From a virus: 38,449 nt of DNA. Every line of letters starts with the position of its first letter. Positions within the stretch are counted from its first letter, which is position 1. The stretch covers positions 1-38,449 of the IMG/VR virus record IMGVR_UViG_3300033571_009183; one strand, written 5' to 3'. Under the pieces are notes generated by a model. The model had not been told where the DNA came from and did no database searches. It saw nothing but the letters and a program-made list of their open reading frames with translations. The position numbers were made by a program, and so were the translations under genes. Of the stretch, positions 31,615 through 38,449 are shown piece by piece.

Positions 31615-32177
31615 CGCTCAAGGTAAAGTTGGACGAGCAGACGATGAGGAACGCCGAGGTCGAAGCCCAAGCCAGGAGCAACGCATCCCGCATGGCCGGC
31701 ATCGTCGACCAGAGGGTCGGCAGCCTGTCGGGCAACGTCGCCGACCTAGTCGGCCTGCTCGGGGAGATTGGCTTCGCCAAGATCTTCGGGATGCAACGCG
31801 ACGACACCGTGTACGCGCGGAGCGGCACGGCCGACTTCGTCGCCGATGACGGCACGCTCATCGAGGTGAAGTCCAGCCACCACGACAACCCGCACCTCCT
31901 CGTCCCGGCCTACCGCATCAACGACAAGTGGACGACCAAGGAGGACATCGGCGTGTACGCCTTGATGCACGTCAACTACGACGACAGCCTCATCACCTTC
32001 AAGGGCTGGTGCCAACGCGACGACCTCATCCGCGACGACCGGCTCGAGCATTTCCGCGGTGCCAACCGCCTGTCCTTCGTCCTGCCCCCCGCCGAACTCC
32101 GCCAACTGGACAGCCTAACCGAGGGATACCTCGCTTGGTTCGCCAAGAACCGTGGCGATCAAGTCACGACCACCTAA
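31611..32177 (+). CDS. Second PD-(D/E)XK nuclease-like protein
   Basis: This 188-residue protein starts in an ATGA overlap with the Cas4-like gene. The core LVGLLGEIGFAKIFG (Glu52), then RSGTADFVADD (Asp75) and LIEVKSSHHDN (Glu85, Lys87) fits the E...D...ExK arrangement of restriction-enzyme-like nucleases, including Holliday-junction resolvases and Mrr-like enzymes. The second half (YRINDKWTTKEDIGVYALMH, GANRLSFVLPPAELRQLDSL) is unrecognised. Given the neighbours, a resolvase or DNA-end nuclease acting on recombination intermediates is likely. Catalytic assignment is by motif only. Confidence 0.7.
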   Translation: MTLKVKLDEQTMRNAEVEAQARSNASRMAGIVDQRVGSLSGNVADLVGLLGEIGFAKIFGMQRDDTVYARSGTADFVADDGTLIEVKSSHHDNPHLLVPAYRINDKWTTKEDIGVYALMHVNYDDSLITFKGWCQRDDLIRDDRLEHFRGANRLSFVLPPAELRQLDSLTEGYLAWFAKNRGDQVTTT

Positions 32178-32239
32178 AGATTGTAGGTTTTGTCGTTGAC
32201 GAACACGTCTTAAATCCCATCACCACCAACACCCAACCT

Positions 32240-34270
32240 ATGAAGTACGTATCCGTCTGCTCTGGCATCGAAGCCGCAACCAATGCTTGGCACAAGTTCG
32301 GATGGACGCCCGTGGCGTTCTCCGAGATTGAGCCTTTCCCCGCTGCCGTCCTCAAGCATCGCTTTCCCAACACACCAAACTATGGAGACCTCACCCAATA
32401 CAAATCCTGGCCCATCGAACCCGGTTCAATCGACCTTCTGGTCGGAGGAACACCTTGCCAGTCATTTTCCGTCGCAGGGCTGCGGAAAGGACTTGCCGAC
32501 CCCCGAGGTAACCTCTGCCTCACCTTTCTTGGGTTGGCTGACCACCTACGCCCCCGCTGGATCTTGTGGGAAAATGTTGTCGGAGTGCTATCAAGCGGCG
32601 GAGGACGGGACTTTGGTTCCTTCCTCGGGGCGCTGGGCCAGCTCGGGTATGGGTGGGCCTATCGGATTCTCAACGCTGAAAACTTCGGAGTGCCACAGCG
32701 GCGTCGGCGAGTGTTCGTCCTGGCCTACCGCAACCCTGTCACAGGTACTGGAGACTGGCGAGTTGCCGCAGAGGCTCTATCTGTCGGCGAAGGCTTGCAG
32801 AGGTATCTTGCGCAGGGCAAGTCGTCGCGGAAAAAGCCTGCCGCCGATGTTGCAGAAGGCGCTGGAGCGGGTAGCCCTGTCGGAGCCGGAGCTACCGGAG
32901 GATTTGGAGTCGGAGCCGGATGCTGGTGGGACGGAGGACAGGTAAGCCAGACGCTCGACGCCGTGCTGGCTAAACGCCAGACGATGCCCGACAAGAACCG
33001 CTTCCCCGCCGTCCTTCAGCCCGTCGTGATTGACAGGGCTGCGTTCAACCAGGGGGAGAACGCCCAGTACGAACCGCACATCGGCGAGTCGGAGGTGATG
33101 GATACCGTCGTCGCTCGCGGTCCTCACGCCGTCGGTGTGCCGCTGATGTTCAAGATCCGCGGCGGCTCGCCGACCGAGACTGGCGAGCAGGGTGGTACGC
33201 CCGGCAAGGTTGCCGGCAAGGGCTTCCTCGGCTCCGAGGACAAGGCATTCACCGTCGCCACCAGCCAAGATCAATGGCTGGCCCAGCCGGTCGTCGCCCC
33301 CACCGTCACGACCTGCAAGGGCAGCAAGGGCGGTTGCTCCGACGAGGCCATCGCCGAGATCACCGCGGTCCACCTAGCCCAGCAGGCTATCCCCATCCAG
33401 GACGGCCGCGAGATTGAGAAGAAGCAGAACGGCATCGGCGTCGGCCAGCCGGGCGACCCTGCTTACACCCTCGACACCACCGGCGCCCAAGCCGTAGGCC
33501 AGCCCTTCATCGTCCAGGCCAGCGAGCTACGCCTCGCCGACAAGATCACCGAGCAGCAGGTCTGCCCGACCCTCAAGGCCAACACCAAGGGCGGCGACAC
33601 CGAGCCGCTCGCCGTCCACCCTGTCCCCTTCCGCAAGAGCAAGCGTGCGCAGTCCGAGACGGACGACGAGACGTGGGTCGCCGACGAGAAGGCCAATACC
33701 CTCAATTGCTTCGACCAAGGCGACACCCGCACCACCCACGCGGTCGTCCAGCCGCAGGGCGTTGACCTCTACAACCAGACCCTCACAGGGGATGTCCACG
33801 TCCCGCTCCGCACCGCGGGCGGTCATGGCGCCCCGGCCGTAGCCTTCCAGCCGGGCAACCTTGTTCGTCGGGTTGGTGCCGACCCCAGCACCAAGGTCTT
33901 CCCGACCTTGACCACGGCCAGCGGCGACCAGTCCCCGCATGTGGCCGCCCCTGTCGCCTTCGACGCCTACAACCAGACCATCTCCAACACCAGCCAAGCC
34001 GTCCGCTCGGCGGCCAGCGACGTCGACCACGTCGGCGCGGTGTTTGACGCCCCCACGATGGTCGTCCGTCGCTTGAGCGTGAACGAATGCCTACGTTTAC
34101 AGGGCTTCCCCGACAACTGGACGAACATCCCTTGGAAGGGCAAGCCCGAGGGCCAAGCCCCCGACGGCCCGCAGTACAAGTGCGCCGGCAACTCGATGGC
34201 CGTGCCGTGCATGTCCTGGATCGCCGAGGGCATCATCCGCGTCGAAGCCAAGCTCAAGGCCAAGGGTTGA
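32240..34270 (+). CDS. C5-cytosine DNA methyltransferase
   Basis: This 676-residue enzyme transfers methyl from AdoMet to cytosine C5. Motif I VCSGIEAA (6-13), motif IV GGTPCQSFS (Cys73 catalytic), motif VI WENVVGV (Glu111), motif VIII VPQRRRRVFVLA (151-162), motif IX RRLSVNECLRLQGFP (about 610-624), and motif X CAGNSMAVP (Cys648-). Between VIII and IX there is a 440-residue insert, far beyond a usual target-recognition domain, with repeated YNQT (twice), LNCF and PTL strings. Such low-complexity inserts are common in phage enzymes. It probably protects phage DNA from host restriction. ATG 32240 (leader CCAACACCCAACCT) is preferred; the frame is open upstream to 31928 without protein-like sequence. 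A different ORF is embedded at 32283-32945. Confidence 0.87.
   Translation: MKYVSVCSGIEAATNAWHKFGWTPVAFSEIEPFPAAVLKHRFPNTPNYGDLTQYKSWPIEPGSIDLLVGGTPCQSFSVAGLRKGLADPRGNLCLTFLGLADHLRPRWILWENVVGVLSSGGGRDFGSFLGALGQLGYGWAYRILNAENFGVPQRRRRVFVLAYRNPVTGTGDWRVAAEALSVGEGLQRYLAQGKSSRKKPAADVAEGAGAGSPVGAGATGGFGVGAGCWWDGGQVSQTLDAVLAKRQTMPDKNRFPAVLQPVVIDRAAFNQGENAQYEPHIGESEVMDTVVARGPHAVGVPLMFKIRGGSPTETGEQGGTPGKVAGKGFLGSEDKAFTVATSQDQWLAQPVVAPTVTTCKGSKGGCSDEAIAEITAVHLAQQAIPIQDGREIEKKQNGIGVGQPGDPAYTLDTTGAQAVGQPFIVQASELRLADKITEQQVCPTLKANTKGGDTEPLAVHPVPFRKSKRAQSETDDETWVADEKANTLNCFDQGDTRTTHAVVQPQGVDLYNQTLTGDVHVPLRTAGGHGAPAVAFQPGNLVRRVGADPSTKVFPTLTTASGDQSPHVAAPVAFDAYNQTISNTSQAVRSAASDVDHVGAVFDAPTMVVRRLSVNECLRLQGFPDNWTNIPWKGKPEGQAPDGPQYKCAGNSMAVPCMSWIAEGIIRVEAKLKAKG
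32574..32945 (+). CDS. Overlapping ORF inside the methyltransferase (ILRRAxxRGK family)
   Basis: Frame 3, wholly inside the methyltransferase gene. It encodes EDGTLVPSSGRWASSGMGG, STLKTSECHSGVGECSSWPT, ATLSQVLETGELPQR and LYLSAKACRGILRRASRRGK, followed by SLPPMLQKALERVALSEPEL. I recall this as a recurrent phage protein family (LS[AP]KACxGILRRAEKRGKxLP), found alone or fused to methylase C-termini. The methyltransferase frame in the same bases reads low-complexity Ala/Gly text (AADVAEGAGAGSPVGAGATGG), as if this frame were the constrained one. ATG 32574 starts a 123-residue product; the frame is open from ATG 32283. A -1 shift near 32900 would join it to the methylase C-terminus. Function unknown. 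Confidence 0.5.
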   Translation: MLSECYQAAEDGTLVPSSGRWASSGMGGPIGFSTLKTSECHSGVGECSSWPTATLSQVLETGELPQRLYLSAKACRGILRRASRRGKSLPPMLQKALERVALSEPELPEDLESEPDAGGTEDR

Positions 34271-34273
34271 ACG

Positions 34274-36535
34274 ATGGACCCAGTCGTGGACCACGACGCC
34301 ATCGAGCGTCACCTTGACCTTCTGTTCGGCCGCGACGCCATTGGCTACGTGTGCCTCCGTGGCATCGGCGAGAAGGGAACCGCCCGCGAGGGCGTGTTCC
34401 GCGAGGACATATTCCTCGAGCCGAAGGTGCTGGGCTGGGATAAGTTTATCTCTGCCGTGATCTTCCACGCCACCCGGTGGGGGCAGCACGATGTAGCCAC
34501 ATTCGTCGTCCCCTGCACCCTCAAGGACGACCGAGGCACGGCGGAGAACTGCGACATATTCCGCACCGTTTGCGCCGACTTCGACACCGGCGACACCCAG
34601 GCCAAGCTCGCCTTCGTCGAGCAGCACTTCGGTGCTGCGTCCTTCGTCGTGCTGTCCGGCGGCATGACCGAGGAAGGTATGCCCAAGCGTCACGCCTACT
34701 GGCAGGTCCAAGGCGTCACCGTACCCGAGGTCGTGGCGATCCGCGACGCCATCGCACGCAAGGCCGGCGGGGACATCCAGTTCGGTCTTGGGGTGGACGG
34801 CAATCCCTACGGCCGCGCCCACCAGCCCATCCGCCTGGCCGGCTCCATCCACGGCAAGAACGGCGTCCGCCGTCTCGTCGAGGTCGAGCGTCACCACCCG
34901 GGCTACCTATGCGCCACGCCGTGCATAAACGCAAAGCTCATGCCCGCCTCCGAGTGGGCCATCGCCGAACGTCCTGCCGACCCTATGACCACGCCGGAAG
35001 GTCCGGCTGCCGTCGACCTGCTGACCGCCGAGGTCAAGGCCGGCGGGGAGGGAGCCATCACCAGATGGTCGGCGTTCAACGGCGTAGCAGGACATTACAT
35101 TCACACCGCACGCATAGGGAAGATGACCCTCGACGCGGCCCGCCTCGCCACCTTCGGTTGGATGCAGGCCAACATGGTGCCGCCTTGGAACGAGCAGAGG
35201 TTCAACACCGAGTGGCAGGGCCTGCTACGCAACGACATCTCCACCCACGGCCCGATGCCCGAGCCGGAGAAGCCCATCCTCGAGGAGGGCAAGGGCCTGG
35301 CCGTCTGGGCCGCCCATCGCTGGAGCTTGGGCGAGAAGCCCGCCCGCCAGTTCCTCGTCGACAAGCTGGTCATCGCCAAGGCCCACCAGTTGATCGTCGC
35401 CGAGGGCGGCGCCGGCAAGACCTTCCTTATGCTGGACCTCGCCATCAAGGTCGCGTCCCGCCGGGACGGCGACACCTGGTGCGGCATGCCCATCCTCCGC
35501 AAGGGTGCGGCCGTCGTCATCACCACCGAGGACGACAAGGACGAGCTGCACATCCGCCTCGCCGACATGGACCCGGACGGCAGCCGACGACGCGAAGCCG
35601 GCGACGACCTGATCATCCTTCCGACCATCAACTCCGGCGGCTCATTCTCCTTGGTCGAGAAGGACCCGAAGACCCAGGAGGCCCGGCCTTCCCGAAAGTG
35701 GATGGAGTTGTTCGCCCTGCTCCGGCAGATTCCCAACCTCCAGCTTGTGGTTATTGACACTCTTAACAGCGTTCTTCACGGCGAGGAGAACAGCGCAACA
35801 GTCATCAACGAGTTCGCCCGAGTCGCCAGCCAGGTGTCCGGCGAACTGGGTGCGACGCTCATCATCCCCCACCACATCCGAAAGCAGGGCGACGAACCCA
35901 TCCGCAACGCCGAGCAGATGAAGGCCGCCGTCCGCGGCTCGACCGCCATCCTAGGCAGCGTACGCGCGGCCTTGGGCATCTGGCATTGCTCCGACTACGA
36001 CCGACGCATGAAGGGTCTGGATCTTTCGCCCAAGAAGGGACACCTCTGGAAGCTCGCCGTCCTCAAGGCCAACAACCCCGAGATGTACGAGGGCGAACGC
36101 ACCCTGCTCCGGTCGGAGGTCGGTCTGCTCGTCGACGTCACGGCTCGCGACAAGTTCAACGACGTGAACGTGTCCGAGCGTCGGGAGTGGATGATCGCCG
36201 CCGTCACCCTCGCCGCCCGAAACGGGCATCCCTATTCCATCGAAGGCAAGAACGCCAAGTCCGGGCTGTACCGCCGGCGTGGCGAGCTGCCTCCCCTGCT
36301 TCGGTCCATCGGACCTGGCGAGTTCGCGCACCTGGTCGAGGAGCTGCTCCTCAATAAGTTCCTCGTCGCGGCCGCAGCCAAGGGCGGCAAGGACAAGAAG
36401 TGGCTGGACCTGCCCAACGGACCCATCGCCACCGACGAGGCCGGAGCGGAGATCAACAGCGGCGCCTACGAAACGCCCGATTGGGACGAATACAACTTCG
36501 ACAAGGACGCGCGAGTCGTCATCAAGAAGCAATGA
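34274..36535 (+). CDS. PrimPol-helicase fusion (AEP primase + RepA-like ATPase)
   Basis: A 753-residue replication protein. The N-terminal archaeo-eukaryotic primase-type domain shows hhhDxD in VCADFDTG (Asp102, Asp104), SGGMTEEGMPKRHAYW (His140), and RLAGSIHGK (187-195). A linker domain (about 215-345) is followed by a RecA/RepA-type ATPase: Walker A AEGGAGKT (376-383, Lys382), then VVITTEDDKDELHIRL (Glu/Asp-rich motif), and Walker B LQLVVIDTLN (Asp495), plus IIPHHIRK (about 530). The C-terminal 200 residues are basic/charged and may bind the template. It would prime and unwind the phage origin; no DNA polymerase gene is seen, so the host enzyme is probably used. It starts 3 nt after the methyltransferase stop. 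Confidence 0.83.
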   Translation: MDPVVDHDAIERHLDLLFGRDAIGYVCLRGIGEKGTAREGVFREDIFLEPKVLGWDKFISAVIFHATRWGQHDVATFVVPCTLKDDRGTAENCDIFRTVCADFDTGDTQAKLAFVEQHFGAASFVVLSGGMTEEGMPKRHAYWQVQGVTVPEVVAIRDAIARKAGGDIQFGLGVDGNPYGRAHQPIRLAGSIHGKNGVRRLVEVERHHPGYLCATPCINAKLMPASEWAIAERPADPMTTPEGPAAVDLLTAEVKAGGEGAITRWSAFNGVAGHYIHTARIGKMTLDAARLATFGWMQANMVPPWNEQRFNTEWQGLLRNDISTHGPMPEPEKPILEEGKGLAVWAAHRWSLGEKPARQFLVDKLVIAKAHQLIVAEGGAGKTFLMLDLAIKVASRRDGDTWCGMPILRKGAAVVITTEDDKDELHIRLADMDPDGSRRREAGDDLIILPTINSGGSFSLVEKDPKTQEARPSRKWMELFALLRQIPNLQLVVIDTLNSVLHGEENSATVINEFARVASQVSGELGATLIIPHHIRKQGDEPIRNAEQMKAAVRGSTAILGSVRAALGIWHCSDYDRRMKGLDLSPKKGHLWKLAVLKANNPEMYEGERTLLRSEVGLLVDVTARDKFNDVNVSERREWMIAAVTLAARNGHPYSIEGKNAKSGLYRRRGELPPLLRSIGPGEFAHLVEELLLNKFLVAAAAKGGKDKKWLDLPNGPIATDEAGAEINSGAYETPDWDEYNFDKDARVVIKKQ

Positions 36536-36726
36536 GACACCGACCGATCATCAGAATTGCCGACGATGGTCGGGACAACCTCTCCCTTTGGGAACGTTGC
36601 CGGCTCATCATAGAGCGTGGCGTGAAGAAGTATGGGGACGCCGGAGGGTTGCCCATATCAGGCACCGGCAAGCCCAGGAAAAAGAAAGAAATTGTAAAGA
36701 AAGACATTGCAAAAAGGAGGAAGTAA
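36532..36726 (+). CDS. Small basic hypothetical protein
   Basis: A 64-residue protein starting in an ATGA overlap with the primase gene. Opening RHRPIIRIADDGRDNLSLWE, a helix with ERCRLIIERGVKKYG, and a very basic tail (GKPRKKKEIVKKDIAKRRK). It looks like a small nucleic-acid-binding protein; no family is recognised. The 3' end is AT-richer than its surroundings. Confidence 0.55.
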   Translation: MRHRPIIRIADDGRDNLSLWERCRLIIERGVKKYGDAGGLPISGTGKPRKKKEIVKKDIAKRRK

Positions 36727-36753
36727 ATCAGCGTCGGAAACCCCAACACCGAC

Positions 36754-37194
36754 ATGATCGCCACGTCACTCATCCTAGCATCGGCAGCCTTCGCACCCAT
36801 CCCGGAAAGATGGGTCGATGCCGTTGAACATATCGAATCATCCGGACGCGGAGCCGACACCCCATTGGGGGACGGGAGCAGGGCCAAAGGTCCGTTCCAG
36901 TTCTGGTCCGAAGCCTGGGCAGATTGCTCGCGCCTACGCAAGAAGGCCGGCTTGCCGGTGTACCCTTACTCCAAGGCGTCCGACCCGCACATCGCCCGCC
37001 AGTACGCCACGACGTGGCTGTCGTGGCTTCGGTCGCAGGTCGGCAAGCAGCTCGGCAGACCTGCAAACCTAGGCGAAACCTGGCTTGCCTACAACCTGGG
37101 CGTCACGGGCTTCGCCCGATATGGCTACCAGATTTCCAAGGTTCCCGACCGCAAGTTCATCAAGGCCGCCAGCCTCAACAACTCCGTCCGGTGA
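36754..37194 (+). CDS. Exported lytic-transglycosylase-like protein (endolysin candidate)
   Basis: A 146-residue protein with an apolar N-terminus MIATSLILASAAFAPIPERW that could be a signal sequence. It lacks a basic n-region and the natural cut would leave Pro at +1, so a retained signal-anchor (SAR-type) is also possible. The core VDAVEHIESSGRGADTPLG (Glu28 candidate catalyst), GPFQFWSEAW (46-55) and TWLAYNLGVTGFARYG follows the goose-lysozyme/SLT order E-S-S-G, G-x-x-Q, Y-N-x-G. It probably cuts peptidoglycan, as the phage endolysin or a virion enzyme. It lies 11.5 kb from the holin. No other endolysin was seen. Confidence 0.65.
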   Translation: MIATSLILASAAFAPIPERWVDAVEHIESSGRGADTPLGDGSRAKGPFQFWSEAWADCSRLRKKAGLPVYPYSKASDPHIARQYATTWLSWLRSQVGKQLGRPANLGETWLAYNLGVTGFARYGYQISKVPDRKFIKAASLNNSVR

Positions 37195-37637
37195 GCGACA
37201 ACATCATCGAATCCCCCGCCCTCCATCTACAGGGTCGAGGCGCCGTCGCCTACAAAGGACGGCTTATGTTCCACTCGACCGCGTCGCGCCTCAAGGAGTG
37301 GTCGCCCAGGCTACGCCAATGCGCCGCCGACGGTATGTGCATCGCCCACGCATCCAACTACCTTGGTTGGTCCGTAGCCACCGTCGCCAGGTGGTCGAAG
37401 ATCCTGGGCGTCACTTGGCGGAAAGCCCGCCAGCGACCCGTGCGAAAGTACGACAAGGCCGGGTGGGAGCAGGCCATCATGGCCGGCATCGCCGCGGGCA
37501 AGACCCAAGGCATGGTCGCCGCTGGCCTGGGCGTCCCCCTCGTCAACATTCACCGCTATTGCCTAGACAACGGCATCAACTGGAAACACCTCAAATCAAA
37601 TGCCAAAGCCTCAAGACAAGGACCAATGGAAGGGTAG
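37191..37637 (+). CDS. Helix-turn-helix protein ahead of TerS
   Basis: A 148-residue protein starting at GTG in a GTGA overlap with the transglycosylase gene. Two helix-turn-helix-like stretches: MCIAHASNYLGWSVATVARW (49-69) and GKTQGMVAAGLGVPLVNIHR (103-122), each ending in an aromatic/basic recognition helix. An ATG at 37266 is the alternative start. It overlaps terS by 38 bp and ends in TAG. It could be a late-gene regulator or a DNA-recognition partner of the terminase. Not assigned to a family. Confidence 0.58.
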   Translation: MSDNIIESPALHLQGRGAVAYKGRLMFHSTASRLKEWSPRLRQCAADGMCIAHASNYLGWSVATVARWSKILGVTWRKARQRPVRKYDKAGWEQAIMAGIAAGKTQGMVAAGLGVPLVNIHRYCLDNGINWKHLKSNAKASRQGPMEG

Positions 37638-38133
37638 CCTCATCATCCGCCACGACTCGGCTCCCGCCCTCAACAAGCAGCAGGAGGCGTTCGTCGCAGG
37701 CTATGTAGCCAACGGCGGCAACGCCGACGCGGCAGCCAGGGCAGCCGGCTACGCCGACGCGTCCGGCTTGCTTGACAACCACAAGATTCGCGAGGCCGTT
37801 GAGCTGAAGCGCGACGTCGAGATCAAGACCGGCGGCGCGACCAAGGCTTGGGAGGTGATGCAGTCCCTGCTTACTGATCCGGCTGCGCCGGCTCAAGTAA
37901 GGTTCCAGGCCGCACGCTGGACGCTCGAGGCCAGCGGTCATGGCCTGTCGGCCATCGCCGCGGCCATCCACCTAGGCAAGCAAGGCAAGAAGGACCAGCA
38001 TGAGATGTCCGTCTCCGACCTGATCGACATCGTCGAGCGTGGTCGCAAGCAACTGGATTCCATGAAGCAGGTCGCCAACGAGATGAAGCGAACCGAGGAC
38101 GCCATCGACGTAAAGCCGGACGAGCCGGCCTAA
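37600..38133 (+). CDS. terS: Terminase small subunit
   Basis: A 177-residue protein with LNKQQEAFVAGYVANGGNAD and AAARAAGYADASGLLD (residues 24-60), the typical N-terminal helix-turn-helix of small terminases that recognise the packaging site. A helical oligomerisation region (about 65-125) and a charged coiled tail (SDLIDIVERGRKQLDSMKQV...) follow. It marks phage DNA for the large subunit at 1323. In circular order the two genes would be separated only by the missing piece plus the fibre. It overlaps the upstream HTH gene by 38 bp. Confidence 0.82.
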   Translation: MPKPQDKDQWKGSLIIRHDSAPALNKQQEAFVAGYVANGGNADAAARAAGYADASGLLDNHKIREAVELKRDVEIKTGGATKAWEVMQSLLTDPAAPAQVRFQAARWTLEASGHGLSAIAAAIHLGKQGKKDQHEMSVSDLIDIVERGRKQLDSMKQVANEMKRTEDAIDVKPDEPA

Positions 38134-38143
38134 CTTTCCCACC

Positions 38144-38449
38144 ATGAGTACCCAACCACCCGAACAAAACCCCAACGACTACGACGAAGTCACCCGGCTC
38201 CGTCTGCAACTGAACCACGCCGAGGTCCAGCGTGATGCCTTCGCCGCCGCCCTAAAGGCCGACGTGCTTAAGGTCGTCCGCGTGTCCATCATCCAGGCGA
38301 CCATCGACGCCGACGAGGAAATCGCCCGCCTCAAGGCCGAGGTCGAGAGGCTGACCAAGGCGGGGGATGCCCTTGCTGGCAAAGCCATCAGTCTTGAATA
38401 CAACGATTATTGGTCGGAGTATGAGAAGGTCGAAGATGTTTGCATTGAT
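38144..38449 (+). CDS. Coiled-coil small protein, 3'-truncated
   Basis: Starts MSTQPPEQNPNDYDEVTRLR 10 nt after the terS stop and is still open at the last base (102 codons visible). Residues 15-80 form a charged helix (RLRLQLNHAEVQRDAFAAAL, ARLKAEVERLTKAGDA). This pattern (heptad coil then KAGDALxxxL) is common in short phage proteins next to terminase genes; no function is known. Confidence 0.6.
   Translation, partial: MSTQPPEQNPNDYDEVTRLRLQLNHAEVQRDAFAAALKADVLKVVRVSIIQATIDADEEIARLKAEVERLTKAGDALAGKAISLEYNDYWSEYEKVEDVCID

Noticed and set aside
31928-32239. N-terminal extension of the methyltransferase frame
   Set aside because: The frame is open but overlaps the nuclease gene and gives Arg/Pro-rich text. 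ATG 32240 starts exactly ahead of motif I.
1-38449. CRISPR array, diversity-generating retroelement, insertion sequence, T7-type promoters
   Set aside because: No regularly spaced repeats, no reverse transcriptase, no transposase and no repeated promoter-like 20-mers were noticed on reading. A motif search could still find weak ones.

Overview
The window looks like most of the genome of a tailed double-stranded DNA phage (or prophage) with short-tail, podovirus-like virion genes. The DNA is GC-rich by eye (about 60% or more in most genes). Nearly every gene reads on the + strand, genes are packed tightly with many ATGA/GTGA/TGATG overlaps, and the only clear minus-strand gene is a tyrosine integrase. 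The virion genes follow the T7 order: tail fibre, large terminase, portal, scaffold, capsid, adaptor, nozzle, gp13-like, gp14-like, a gp15-position protein, and a giant gp16-position protein. No single-subunit RNA polymerase, DNA polymerase or tRNA gene was seen. The host cannot be named. A lipoprotein that looks like a one-piece spanin suggests a Gram-negative host. Many starts lack a Shine-Dalgarno sequence and have A/C-rich leaders instead.

Layout. Positions 1-7.2 kb: 3' part of a repeat-rich tail fibre, TerL, portal, scaffold candidate and major capsid protein, closed by a strong intrinsic terminator. Positions 7.2-22.9 kb: small protein, adaptor, nozzle, GNAT-like gp13 homologue, three consecutive proteins starting Met-Cys, an Ala-rich internal virion candidate, and a 2768-residue polyvalent ejection protein. 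Positions 22.9-25.5 kb: DUF1599 protein, an HNH-like ORF with no normal start codon, then a membrane/lysis block (44-aa membrane protein, lipoprotein with C-terminal membrane helices, mini-zincin, holin, second membrane protein). Positions 25.4-26.9 kb: integrase diverging from a small helix-turn-helix protein across a palindromic control region.

Positions 26.9-36.7 kb: replication and recombination genes. These are a Sak4-like ATPase, an SSB-like partner, a 324-bp non-coding stretch with several strong inverted repeats, an SF2 helicase, a Cas4/AddB-like iron-sulfur nuclease, a second PD-(D/E)XK nuclease, a C5-cytosine methyltransferase with a conserved-looking ORF buried in another frame, and a PrimPol-helicase fusion. 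Positions 36.7-38.4 kb: exported transglycosylase-like protein, helix-turn-helix protein, small terminase, and a truncated coiled-coil gene.

Reading both ends together, the small-terminase end and the tail-fibre/TerL end probably belong to one packaging/tail cluster, with a piece missing between them. The most unusual items are the dual-coded methyltransferase region, the HNH ORF that follows an amber stop in frame, the structured non-coding region ahead of the helicase, the multi-domain ejection protein with an apparently dead zincin site, and an identical 17-bp leader on the capsid and SSB-like genes. Function calls rest on motifs and remembered family patterns, with no database search.
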